Below are positions 24,595 to 36,772 of a stretch of DNA of 64,000 bases, in pieces; position 1 is the first letter of the stretch, and each line of letters opens with the position of its first letter. The notes under the pieces were generated by a model. It saw only the letters and a program-made list of their open reading frames with translations. It was not told the origin of the DNA and ran no database searches. The translations under genes were made by a program, and so were the position numbers. The DNA is from Cymbidium sinense (lineage: Eukaryota > Streptophyta > Magnoliopsida > Asparagales > Orchidaceae): contig CM038229.1 in assembly GCA_021442155.1 (NCBI GenBank), positions 90,594,693 through 90,658,692 of the forward strand. Direction: 5' to 3'.

Positions 24595-25450
24595 TAAATA
24601 TGGAGTGTCATGATCAAATCGGCATTTTGGAGATTATGACCCAAGATCTCTTGATTTTGACTTCATTTGAGCATTCAAATACACAAAATACATCAGATGA
24701 TCAAGGGAATCATTTTGAGCCATCCGATGTAGTGGTTTAGATTTTGCATGTATTTACAAAAATGCCTTCTCTCTAATCTATAAATAGCCCCTCATTTTTC
24801 ATATGAGGGGCAAAAAGAGAATAGAGAAACAAGGCTTATCCTCAAATAATCGTACCATGGCGATTGGACCAGGTCGGCGACCACCGTAGAAAGCCGTCAA
24901 TTGTCGGTCCTCATTGCCACCATCGTTGGTCATCACTTGCCAACCATGGCTGTCGCTGGTGAAGCTTTGTCAATTGCGGCAGGGATTTGTGATTGCCCGG
25001 TTTGCGTGAAAATGATCATGTCGTTATCAATTATGTCGCGGTCATCATTGACCACGATCGTTGAGTCATTATCGCTCGTTGGATCATGAAAACTTGATCA
25101 TCATCATCATGACCACCATCGACTACTGACATCATTGTTGGCCATCTGCGGTATCACCACGCCGACTCGGTCGGCCGGAATTTTGTTCTCATCCAAACAT
25201 TTGCTCGATATTTAATAACCACTACCTGGATTTGTTACGATTAGAGGTTCATTGTCGCTTTTCTCATATACAATTTTGTTGTCTCCATGGAATACTTTGT
25301 ACTGAAATAGATATGGTGGAAGATTTTTTCTTTGCTCAGGCATGATTTTTCCCCTGGGGTTTTGTAAAATGAGTTTTCTTGTTCATTCTTCAAACATCTC
25401 ATTAGTCGGATCCCACAACAAAGCTAAGGCGTAAACTTTTATTCTACCAC
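24595..25450 (+). promoter_or_regulatory. Promoter-like / possible LTR remnant
   Basis: A canonical TATAAATA at 24779-24786 is followed directly by CCCCTCAT..ATGAGGGG (24788-24810), an 8-bp-stem hairpin. The sequence downstream is relatively GC-rich and C/A/T-rich. A TATA box placed just before a short hairpin and leader is common in LTR U3/R regions. TGTCATGATC at 24606 could be a left end, but no matching right end or target duplication is seen. A 62-codon open frame at 24901 has no recognisable domain. Confidence 0.4.
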
Positions 25451-26247
25451 AACTGATTTTCTGGCACGCAACATAAATAAAATGAAAAGCCAAAAATAAA
25501 ATGAAATTATTATGTATAGGTTGCTCTACGTCATTTCTATCATTACACTGCATGGAGAGTACATATTGTACATTTCATGTGTACAGTTCAAACTATGTAC
25601 ACATAATTTTATTCATCAGTGGCGATCTGAAACTGATTGAGAAATTTCATCTAGACTCCACATATAGTAATTTCTCCATGATAAGAGATCAAAGCTCCAA
25701 CACCAGTGAAAAACATTTTTTCTCTATTAATCCTTCCTAGTAAGCTCCAAAGATGTAAGGAAGTCTACCACATATCCATAAAATTTCTTGAAGATCAAGA
25801 TCAGTAACATGTGAAGACAATAACTCAGAAGCTAGCACATTAAAAGTTGGTTTAGATAACTTTTTTCATTGCTTTATATCTCAAATCACTATAATATGTC
25901 TCTATTGTGCTACTAATTTGCTTTTCAAATATTTTTTATAAAGAGAACCCACTTTTTACATACAAATCTATTGAGATGTGCTAGCTTTATTAAATTTTAT
26001 TAAAAAAAAATTATGATACTTTTAACATCTTTGAACAAATATATTTTTGTGATAGCAATTCTATAATTATTTTTAACATATTGCATTCAAATATTGTTAC
26101 TAGAAAACATTAAAGGACATCTATAAATGCATTCAAATATGCCATTCAATAAAATCGATTTTACTCTCCCAACAATAACAAAAAAATCAAATCTTTGTGA
26201 GTTAAACATAATCATGTAAAATTTAAGAAGTATCAACAAGATAAATA

Positions 26248-26640
26248 ACTTTCAATAATAGCTTCAACATCAACCTATTAATGTTTACCTATTTGATCAT
26301 AATTAGAAAAGTGATTACAAAGTCATTAAGGTTGATATGTGCGTTAGTGCATGTTATGTTTATATGTCTTTTTCTTCTAGTAGCTTTTACTTTTGTTTAC
26401 TAGAAGTGTTCAGAATGGAATTCATCATAACCCTTATTAGCACGCTTGATTAATTAAGGATAAAAAATTAACATTTGTATGGCTTCGCAAGCAAGGAGAC
26501 TCTAAACTTCTTAGCCAAAGACAAGATGCTTGGTTTTCAGTTTTTATCAATTTTGGCTCCCCATAATTTAATTAAGGCTTAATTGTTTGCATGTATTTAA
26601 AATATTGAAGTATTATAAACACTAAAAGTAAAATAAAATC
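26248..26640 (+). repeat. Dispersed ~400-bp repeat, copy 2
   Basis: Begins with GCTTCAACATC and ends near TATTATAAACACTAAAAG. It contains TCTTCTAGTAGCTTTTA and CAAGATGCTTGGTTTTC. It is directly abutted by copy 3, so the two form a tandem pair. Confidence 0.7.
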
Positions 26641-27150
26641 ATTTTAATGGCTTCAACATCGACCTATTTGATTATAATTAGAAAGGTGATTATGATGTTA
26701 TTAAGGTTGATATGTGTGTTAGAGTGAATGTTATGCTTACTTGTCTTTTTCTTCTAGTAGCTTTTATTTTTTGTTTACTAGAAGTATTTAGAATGGAATT
26801 AGTCATAACCCCCTTATTAAGACACTTGATTAATTAAGGATAAAAAAAATTAGCATTTGTAAGGCTTGCAAACAATGAGACTCTTGCATAATGCCTTTAA
26901 TTAAGCTTCACATTCATTATAGGTCTGAAATGGGGATATTTTTGCTTTCTATCAGTTCAAAATTAAACAAAAATTATTTTTGATTTATAAAAGAAAAAAT
27001 AATTACACAATTAACTTCTAAACCAAAGACAAGACGCTTGGTTTTCTGTTTTAGTCAATTTTGACTCCCTGCAACTTAATTAAGGCTTATTTATTTATGA
27101 GTATTTGAAATATTGAGGTATTCTAAATACTGCATAAAATATAATCATTT
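26641..27150 (+). repeat. Dispersed ~400-bp repeat, copy 3
   Basis: Tandem neighbour of copy 2 with the same landmarks (GCTTCAACATCGACC, TCTTCTAGTAGCTTTTA, CAAGACGCTTGGTTTTC, GGTATTCTAAATACT). About 120 bp of additional sequence sits in the middle. Confidence 0.7.
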
Positions 27151-27857
27151 ATTTGTAATATTTTATTGGTATTTGATCATTTGTAAAAAATTTAAAAGTT
27201 TACTTTTTTTTTGTTGGGAATGGTGGTGATCGGTAATGGTTGATGTCGGCAAGTGGGCTATGAGATAAATTTATGATTTATGAAGGATGGTTTGGCAATG
27301 GCATTATGAGTTACAAATAATTACAATATTATATAAATGATGGTTGACAACAAATAATATAGAATTGAAATATAATAGTGGTTTTTTATATAACTTAAGA
27401 CCATGCTTGACGAATGTCAAATACGTCAAAAATAAATAAGAGATTGAGTTTCATGTACAATAAATTTTACATTACATTTTTTATTCCTAACAAACAAACA
27501 AAAATAAATTAAGTCATAAATTGCATTAGTAGTGCTCTTGAATAAAAAAAAAAGTCAAAGCCGGCCTTAATTGTCCTCTCCTTAGGGAGTTGGACGCAAA
27601 TTTCTAGCTTCAACACGGAATTTCTCATGGAAAAGTAGGGTAGAACATCAGGCTTTTAATATTGAATTTTGATTGACTCGTTGAAGATATATGTAATTTG
27701 ATTTTACAATGGGCTCATTCTCTAGCAATGAGTTCTTTCAAATGAAACGTTTTTATTCAATGAAATAATAATCTCTATTAATGACTTCTTTTAAGTAAAA
27801 TATTATTATTCAATGAAAAATAAGAAAAAAAATCTAACTAATTATAAATTTTAGATT

Positions 27858-27859
<2 letters not shown>

Positions 27860-27938
<79 letters not shown>
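27860..27938. repeat. (AT)n microsatellite, ~79 bp
   Basis: Uninterrupted AT run immediately adjoining the RTE-like tail that follows. Confidence 0.96.
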
Positions 27939-27940
<2 letters not shown>

Positions 27941-28180
27941 AACAACAAGCTTTTATCCCACTATGTGGGGTCATCTATATAAATATATTTTTTTCATTAT
28001 TTTATGTTAAGTGTCAAATTCTCATTTAATTCTAATAAAAAAGACATTTTATATTTCATAACCAAGTATTTTTATATCAAACTCTACCTTTCTTAACATA
28101 AGTCAAATCTAATATATCTACTCTCCTAATCAGTCACGAGAAGGACGACATGTTATGTGATCAAATCATATAAAGTGACT
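27939..28180 (-). mobile_element. Probable 3' end of an RTE-type LINE (truncated)
   Basis: On the minus strand this segment ends with ACCCCACATAGTGGGATAAA and a GCTTGTTGTTCTT tail. A CCCCAC..AGTGGGAT hairpin followed by TTG-type repeats is, as I recall it, the hallmark of plant RTE-clade LINE 3' termini. The rest is AT-rich and has no coding remnant. The call rests on this terminal motif alone. Confidence 0.45.
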
Positions 28181-28182
28181 CT

Positions 28183-28633
28183 TGTTGAGAATTTTGAATG
28201 TGGGCTAACATATAAATTTAATTATACATTAGGTGCTATCTTATTTTTAAGCTTATTAATTTTATGATCAAATAAAGATTAATTAATTTTAAGCTTTTGA
28301 GACATCTTATTAATTTTATATGGAATTATCATATGTAGAGTCCGAATATTTTATTTTATTTTAATAATGAGCTAAAATAAAATGAGATTGAGTCAAGTAT
28401 AAATAAGATCATAGTCTCCATTCTAAGGAGTTCTTATTTTTCTCACATCCCATTCTGAGTGAAAAGAAGGCTCTCTCTCTCTCTCTCTCTCTCAAGAACA
28501 CACTTTTAGAAGTGGAAGGTCAAAATTTTTACAATAGCTCTTCTATAGATGCAGGTACGCTTTTGATTAAATCTTCATGATGATTTGACATGAGATTCGA
28601 AAGATAAATTTATTTTTCTTATATGTTTCAACA
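28183..28633 (+). mobile_element. Probable Copia-type LTR with PBS-like motif
   Basis: A 451-bp segment starts TGTTGAGAATTTTGAATG and ends TTTCAACA, giving inverted ends TGTTGA/TCAACA. It is followed by AATGGTATAGATGG, which resembles the initiator-Met-tRNA primer-binding site (TGGTATCAGAGC) of Copia elements. A (CT)n run (28471-28493) lies in the putative R/U5 part. No gag or pol of Copia type follows, so this is a solo or truncated LTR. Confidence 0.5.
28471..28493. repeat. (CT)n microsatellite
   Basis: About 23 bp of uninterrupted CT repeats, likely a pyrimidine initiator region in the putative Copia LTR. Confidence 0.95.
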
Positions 28634-29160
28634 AATGGTATAGATGGTTATGTTGAATCATTGAAATGACTTTTCTTCTTAATCTTTTATATTGATTATT
28701 TGAAAATTTTAGATCAAAGTACATGATTTAAAATTTTTTGAGCAAATAATTTGGCCATGTGTATGAAGTATCGATATGAGTAAAACAATATAGCTAAAAT
28801 TTATTTTATACTTTGATCACAATTTTAATTTTTGGTTTATGTGATCAATATGTTTATTCTCGCCAGTATGATTTTAATTTGAGAAATAAAATTCATATTG
28901 GATCATATGAATTTGATTCAAGCATGCTTCATCTTTCATTTTTTTTTTTTAATTTTGTAAGATTATGATTAATGCTTATAATTATTTTTCTTATTATTAT
29001 ATTTTTTAAAAAAATGAAAGAAGATGAATCATTTTTCTGAAATCGATACTTTAAATCCTGTAAAGATGAATTGTGCATTTGCATGGTTTTATGAGCAATT
29101 AGTCAAAATTACTTATAGTGCATCTTAAACATTTTTTTTCTTAAGATAGTTATAAATATT
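28634..29160. other. Unassigned AT-rich DNA
   Basis: No gene or recognisable element. It may be the remaining internal leader of the Copia remnant. It ends exactly at the TG of the giant gypsy LTR. Confidence 0.4.
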
Positions 29161-30146
29161 TGTTGACCTCACTTTTGAGAGTGAACTCTCAACTTCCTCA
29201 TCATAGATCTAGGACTCTTGTAAATACTAAAAGTTAATTATTCTTAAAACACTTCTAGTGATTAGGTGAACACTTAACTTAAGCCTAGAGACTTAGAAGA
29301 GTTAGCCATAAGAATAGGTTATGCCTTAGGGATTTAGGAAGACTGCTTACCCTATGGCCTTAAACCCAATCCTTGCTTCCTTCTTTCAAACCAAACCTCA
29401 AATTCAAATTCCAAATCAAATCCAATCACATATTAAATGATTGAAACCCATGATTAAATTCAAATTCCAAATCCTTTCGTAAGCCCTTTGATTTTATCTT
29501 ATGGACTTAGCCTTAACCAAATTCAAATCAACCATAATTCAATTGATTTTCTTAAATCATAAATCTAATCTCAAATCAAATTACAACCCAAATCATAATT
29601 CAAATTCAACTCCAAATGATTGAAACCCATGATTGAATTCGAACTCCAAAATATCTTCCTGAGCCATATGACCCACCTTCATATGCTTAATCAAAATCTT
29701 CTTCAAACCAAATCAAATTTGGTTGATTTCTTTATCATCATTCTTCATTTATATTCATAAATATAAATGAAATCTAAATTCAAACAATTCAAATCAAATC
29801 AAAGTAAACCAAATCAATTCCACTTAAGCTCTTTCTACATCCCTCAATTTGGTCAAATTTGCTTCCATATCACTCCAAACTCAAGTGATTTTCTCATGAA
29901 TCATTTATGTCTTCATTTATATTCACAAATATAAATGAAATATAAATCCAAATGGCCAAACCCAAACCTAAATCAAATCAAATTCCCAATTTTAGCTATT
30001 TTAGCCAATTTCTTGAACTTGGCTAGATGATACTCAAATCAACTCAAAACCCATGAATTTCTTCATAATTCAATCACTCCTTCAATCATTGTTCGAAATA
30101 TAAACACAAACTATAATTATCAATCCAAATCCAAGTTAAGTCCATG

Positions 30147-31205
30147 TTGACCCCTTTTGATTTGAGATTATCATATGAACCAAAATCCATAAGGCTTCAA
30201 ATCACTTGCAATTGGATTTATATTTCCATCCTAAGTCCATATGTGAGTTCAATTAAACTTGAATCAAGCCATGATCAAACCAATTGACTCATTTAGGTCC
30301 ACATGACCCAAAGTGACCTAAAAGATATTTTTGAGCCAAGTTCTAATTCAACCCAAATTGGATTGAATTAAGCTCATCCAAACCCCATATCATGATCAAC
30401 AATCATCCTAGGTTAATCAATTATCTTGAATTGGGTCAAACTAAGTCAACCTAGTTCGTTGACCAAGTCAACCTTTAGCCCAAATGAAATCCAAACTAGC
30501 CAAAACCCACAATATACCAAATAGATTGAAGCCATTGACTCAAATCCACTCATAATTAATGATTAAATATGACCAAATCCTCAATTGAGCCAAACCAAGT
30601 CCAATTGGCCATTTGATCAGTTGATTGGCCTAAAAGGCCAAAATAGGTCAAATCATTATTTGATCTAAATTGATTGCAACCAGCTTAAGTTCATTCCAAA
30701 TCACTTATTGAACTTGACCAAATGATTAAGCCCAATTTGACCAATTGGTCAACTTGACCCAACCTAGCTCAAATTGACCTAAAGGGTCAAATTGGCCAAA
30801 ATCTAAATTAAATCAAAATTAAACCAAACCAAAGCCCAAAATCATTTTCAATTAACCAATTGAACATGAACCAATGTTTAACCCAACCCAATTTGGTCAA
30901 ATTGGTCAAATTAATCAACTTAGCCCATTTGACCTATTTGAATCTAAATGAGACAAAATCAAACCTAAGCCGAATTAATCAAAATCAATTGAACCAAAAT
31001 ATTCAAAATCATCATATGAACCCCTAAGTTTGGTTTGACCAATTTGACCAATTGGTCAACAAACCTAAAAATGAGCCTATTTTGACCATATGAAGCCAAA
31101 TCACCCAAAGCCACCTTATGGAACCTTGGTGGCTGACCTAACCAAATTAACCCTAGGTTAGCAAGCTAGCCCAAATCCAAGTGACGGATCCAAGGGACTT
31201 GACCA
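30147..31205 (+). promoter_or_regulatory. W-box-dense block in LTR copy a
   Basis: I count 22 occurrences of TTGAC[C/T] on either strand in about 1.06 kb. Two are paired as the perfect 16-bp palindrome TTGACCAATTGGTCAA (30737-30752 and 31044-31059). TTGAC[C/T] is the core of the W-box bound by WRKY transcription factors. Roughly one would be expected by chance with equal base use. Function is inferred, not shown. Confidence 0.55.
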
Positions 31206-33794
31206 TTGGACAAGCTCATTTGCATTGGATTCTTTCATAAAGGCAAAGTCCACTTTGCCTCCCATAACCCTCCACTTGCTAAATGAGGCATTCCTAAACT
31301 CCCTAGCCCAATCTAAGCCACCTAGCACTTCCCATGGACTAAGCGAAATAAGCCAAGTCACTCCCCCTCATGGTCGAACCCCATATGCAAAGGCAAAGAT
31401 CAATCCCACACCATCAACCCATATCTTGCCTTGAGCTCCATGCCACCACTTCCTCCACGCCGTGGAGCTTCCGCAGATCAGGCTGAATCAATGATTTTAG
31501 GGATTCCATCAAGTACAATTAAAGAGTATACCCCTCAATTGAGCTTCTTGAATTGCATTGTGAGACTCCCCATAGCCATTTTCAAAACCACACAGAGCTT
31601 TTTGAAGCATTCTCGGAGCTTCCTAGATCGCCATTCCTCCTCCCCGAGCAAAGTCAAAATAAGACAACCTTCTCCTGTGTAATACTCCTTCCCCCACTTG
31701 ATCAAACCTCAATTCCTTGCACCATCCCATACTTGTTGAGGCCAAATCATCTTGAGCCTTCCGATCACTGAGATCAGTTGAAGCCGAGGCTCACATGTGT
31801 GGCTTGGTCGATCGAGCTCTACACTAAATCAAACCCAATCTCCTCGAGCCTCTCAACTGAGCTTCCTCCATCGATCCTACTGCCGAACATTAGCTCTGAT
31901 GAAGTAATTTCTTAAAACCATCGATTTAAAAAATTTTTGTTGAAGATTTTTGAAAGAAATTCAAATTTCATGCATTTTTTATCGTTAGATGTGTTCCTCT
32001 CCTTTTTCTTAAGATGTGGGAACAATTTGAACCCAATATGAGCTCGTAAGCTTCGGATGAAAGATGGGCGACATTGTCTTTCATCACTTGAGAAAGATCA
32101 CGGGCCATCCATTCGCGTGATCGAAGCGGAGTGATTAAATCACGTTAGATCAACTCTGATTTCTCCTCTAAATGGATAAAATCGTTCATGCGATCTTAGA
32201 TCGGATCCAGGTTAGTGCGTCCATATCGAGTTTGTGGCAGATGTGATAGCTTAAATAGCCAATCTCATCGTGCCACATTAGCCGCCACGTGGCTCGATGG
32301 GATTATGGCTTTAATTAAGCTTAAATAATCTATTTTTAAGCCTAAAACTTTTAAAAATTATAACTGATCCTAGAAAAATCCAAAAATACAAACTAAGGCT
32401 CATTTTAAAGATATTTCAGAGTAAAATGTAGGAAAATTATTATTAATTGATTTTGACAGTGATTTTGGCTTAATTAAGGTTTAATTGAAAATCTAATTAG
32501 CTTAATTACTCCTTAATTAATATCTCAATTAATCTCAATTTTTTATGGATGTTTAGGGGGATGACTCTATCTCCCCTATTTTTCTGGGATTTTATTGGTT
32601 GTTTAATTAGGGAAACTATTTGATTAAGCCTTAATCACTCTCTTAATTTGATTAATGATAATTAGTGAATGATCAATAGCTTAATTAATTATTTAAGCCT
32701 ATTTACATTGAGCTAAGGGAGCTTAGGAATATGATTGGGATATTTTTCTAATTCATTTCCTAAGTTTTCTTACTTTTAAGATCAAATTAATGATTAATGA
32801 AGTAATTGCTTAATTAATTAATTAATTTTCAAGATAAAATTAGAGCATAAGTGATCAAATACGGACTTAGGGATTGAGATTAAGGCCTCTTTCTTGATCT
32901 CTTTCCTTGGTTAATTTCATTTAATTAATTGAACATGCTTAATGCTTAACCAAATGGATTAATGAGCTTAATTAACTTAATCTAAAATTCAACTCACATC
33001 TAATCCACTTTAAACAATTTTGAGTAGCCCTTTAGATGTTTAATAATCTAAAATAATTTATTGAAATTATGGTTAGCTTATATGTGTAAGAAAATCATAA
33101 AAGTAATTAATTAAATCCTTTAAGCCCATTTATTAATTGAGCCAATTGCATTAGACCACTTTTATTTTTTTGAGCATTGCTAATTTACTTTTCATGTGGT
33201 TGCATATCATATTGGCTCATTATTAATTAGTTAATTAACTTAATGATGTAGGTAAGGGTTAATTAATTGACTTAATTCATACCCTAACCTAATTAAGACA
33301 TAAAATCAACCAAATTATTCTTCATTAAACTAAATTAACTCACACATGGGGGATGAGATTAGGATTAACAAATCTCATTTCCTTAAATCAAATCAAACAT
33401 GAAAATGAATTGACATTAAAGAACTTTGGTTTGTTTTAAATAATATTATTTAGTTTGATTGTCTTTGGGAATTAATTGATTTGAATGAAATCAAATGCTT
33501 GTGTTGTTTGATTTCTTTCCAATCATGCTAAATATTGTATGCCACTTATACTCATGCATTCATGTCCTTCAAATTAATCAAATGAAAAATTATTTTCTTT
33601 ATGTCAATTTACATGTGTTGATTTAAATTAAAAATATGTGTGGCTAGTGTCATTATTAAATCTCAAATATATTTTTAAAAGTTTACTAATGATTGAATAT
33701 ACATATATATTATAAATTTAGTTATATATAAATTTAGTGTGTGAAATAAAGTCTCTTCCTTACATTCATGTGTTGATTTGTATAAGTAAGAATG

Positions 33795-34260
33795 TTAGCA
33801 GGTATATTAGTCTGGACATCTCAGGGATGCACAACTTTAAGTAGCCCTAAGGAGGTTCCTACGTTATTCCCTTGGTGTGAAATAATGGCGATGTACCTGC
33901 TTGATTTCATTCTTATGCATTTAGACATTAGAACTTAGATAGAGATTTAATTCATTTACACAAAATAAATCAATCAAATCTCAATACAATTTTTGCATGA
34001 CTTTCTATTCTTGTAGTTGTTTATACATCCATATATATCTAAGGATAGCGGGTATATTACTCGGACATTCGGGGATGCGCTTTAAGTAGCTCCAAGGAGG
34101 TTCTACTTGGTTCCCTTGGTGCTAATAATGGTGACGTATTTGCTTAAAACTTTAATACATGTGGATGTGTAGCTAATGAATTGAAACCTCTTTTTTCTAT
34201 TAAAAAGACATGCATTCATACTTTGTTTATTTGGTTGAGTTGATTAGTCATGTGATTTAA
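33795..34260 (+). repeat. Two ~250-bp subrepeats inside LTR copy a
   Basis: Units starting GCAGGTATATTAGTC (33799) and GCGGGTATATTACTC (about 34049) share GGACAT..GGGGATGC, TTTAAGTAGC, AAGGAGGTT and a final GATGTACCTGC/GACGTATTTGC. The unit ends are inverted (GCAGGTA..TACCTGC), so each can form a stem. The inverted copy b carries only one such unit (about 39425-39540). Confidence 0.65.
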
Positions 34261-36772
34261 GGTTCTTTTCTTATGCTTTTGCATAAGAATTTAGATAAAT
34301 TAATATGACAAAATTATTCAACCAAATGAAATGTCAATTCCAAATATATTTACTTACATTCATCATTTAAGCATGCTAAGATACAAATTGCATGTATAGC
34401 TATACTTAAGATTTAATCATATGCATGATATACATGATGGAAAGAAATGAACAAACATGTGTTATGTGATAGTAATTCATTTCAACTAATCTTAAGATGC
34501 CTTTTATTGAATGAGTTTATTTAAAGTGAACCTAAACTTAGGATTAATTAAAACATGTAATAAGTGATTGACTAAAGGGAATTAATTAATTAATTTTCTT
34601 TAGATGTGACTTAAGGTAGGGATAAAAGAGAGTGATCCTCTCTTTCTTTCTCTTCATAACACTTAATTATTTTGTGTAGGTCAAATGAAACAAAAAAATG
34701 TTAAGTAAAATTTATAAATTAATTAAACCATTTAAAGTGAAATCACCCATGGTAATTAAATGTCTTTCATACTTAGAAAATCTTAACTCTAAAGCTTAGT
34801 TAGGACATACCGCACAAGCCTTAACATACACATTTGATTAAGTCACCATTTCTACTTTGTGTTATGGTGGTGTATAGTTTGATGTATGCTTATTTTGTGA
34901 TGTCATGTTATAGACTGGATGTTAGGGTGTATGCTTCGTAGACTGGATGTTAGACCATGGTTAGCCTAAATATATTTTCTATAGGAGATTTTGCTTAAGG
35001 GGCCACTATAATAAAATATATAAATATTTTTTTGTGCAGGTTGTTTAACCCCTGAGCATAATCTACATTAGGATAGGTGAACTTGGTTACCCATGTGCGG
35101 GGTGTCAAGTCCAAATTATTCATATAATTACTTGGGTTGTATGGTGTGATTAGCTAACACCTGTTTCACAAGTGTAGTTAGATTTACTTTTCCATTCTTT
35201 TAATATAATTTTGCATTAGAAATTTGGTTAAGTGTTATGGGGGTTACAAATGAACATTGGCAAGAAGGTTTAATCACGGGTGCCATGTGATGCCTAAAAG
35301 CTTACCAAAATAAATGGAGTAAATCAAATGAAGAAATTGAGGGAGGATGAAGACTTGAAGATCCCCCATAACGCTTATCATTTTGTAACTTGTAATTATT
35401 TTTTTATATACCGGGATGTATAAGGATAGAGCTCAATTATCCATTTCCTTTCGGGTTGTACAGTGATACCCGACAACACCAACCTGTTATTCTTTCACAT
35501 TGAGGTTATAAATTATTTGATGATTTATTTATATTGTGTAATAGAAATAGCATGTATTTTTTTTAGTTTCTTCATGATTGATGATTTAATGTGTGGCCTG
35601 GATGGGATTAGGCTCTTAAGGAAAAAATAAATTTTCTACCCCAACTATAACTTATAACTAAATTTTCTAAAACAACTTATGACCTCACATAAAGCTTAGG
35701 TATTAAATCAAGATAATAAAATATTTAGCAATCCCTTAGGATGTTGTATGCTTAATATCATGCATATCATTTTATTTCACTCTTGCTAGAGAGGGTTTCC
35801 ATCTTTACTAGATAGAAATAAGGCTTGACCTTTGAGAGCCTATGATGGAAAATACTTCTTTCTCTTTTGATTTAGCCCATAATAAACTTCACCACAAATT
35901 TAGGGATATAAAATCCTATAGCATGTGTCAATAATAAAGAGTCCAAAATTAAATAAAATTTGCATTAGACTAAGTCATTATTCATACCAGTCATGCTCTA
36001 GTCTCTTAGGGAGTAGGTTTAAGAACTTTGGTTTCTTTCTAAATTATAGCATCCAAACCATCTTACAAAGCATATGACTTGACCACATGATTTTAAAAAG
36101 TAGGAGTTAAGTGCCACTCCGGAGATTATAAGTCTGATGTGGTTTACCCTCTCTTGTGGAGGTGAACAATATACCCACTTTCGCCTTTGATTTTGGTCAT
36201 GCTTTGGCCCTCGCCAAAGCTCCCTAAATTTAGGATATGAGGTTGTTGTTTTCCTTTAGAGTTATAAGCATAAATTCTCAGCTCTTAGAAATTTTCACAA
36301 TCTTATATTATGAAATTATAAGTCCTAGATTTTTAATAAAATTTTAAGTCAAAAATATAATTCTCCTCAATTTCAAATATATAAAGCCCAACCATATGAT
36401 AGTTTGGGATGCTCATTAGGCTTCCTAGTATCATGACTATCTCCTACTCATCTTCTTTTGACTTTGATAATAAGTCTTTCCTTTTGATCTATCCTATTTG
36501 ATCTTTCAAATATAACCAATTTATTGATAGTCATATCTTTGAATTCTTTGGAGATAAGAATTGCCTTTAATGTCGAGTATTCTAAGGAACTCACATTCTT
36601 TAGGATGTAATTAACTATGGGGCTTGCCCCCATAGGGACCTTTAGAACTAGGTTTAAATAAACCCTACTTTATTTATCTATGTAAAGTAGAGAAAAAAAA
36701 TCTCTGGTATAGTCGAAGACCCATAATGCCTTAGGAGTCCTTATTAGGTGATTAGGTTCATCGTAGGGTAGT

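Larger units (their letters stand above)
29161..36772 (+). mobile_element. Giant Ty3/gypsy 5' LTR, left part (copy a)
   Basis: Starts with TGTTGACCTCACTTTTGAG, matching the first bases of three other copies in the window (minus strand at 44477; 51049; 56802). It is non-coding throughout. Order of landmarks: a TTAGAAGAGTTAGCCATA block (29299), AT-rich DNA, a W-box-dense block (30147-31205), a GC-richer island (about 31160-32300) with a G-box palindrome CCACGTGG (32285-32292), AATTAATT-rich DNA, two ~250-bp subrepeats (33795-34260), and a 3' portion with TTAACTATGGGGCTTGCC (36611) and CTCTGGTATAGTCGAAGACC (36703). It is interrupted at 36772 by an inverted LTR and resumes at 44483, giving about 7.7 kb in total. 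The PBS-like motif and gag behind it identify it as the 5' LTR. Confidence 0.8.

Noticed and set aside
31158..31771. Cluster of short open frames of 67-83 codons on both strands
   Set aside because: They fall in the GC-richer island of LTR copy a. Frames are not shared with copies b or c, and no domain is recognised.
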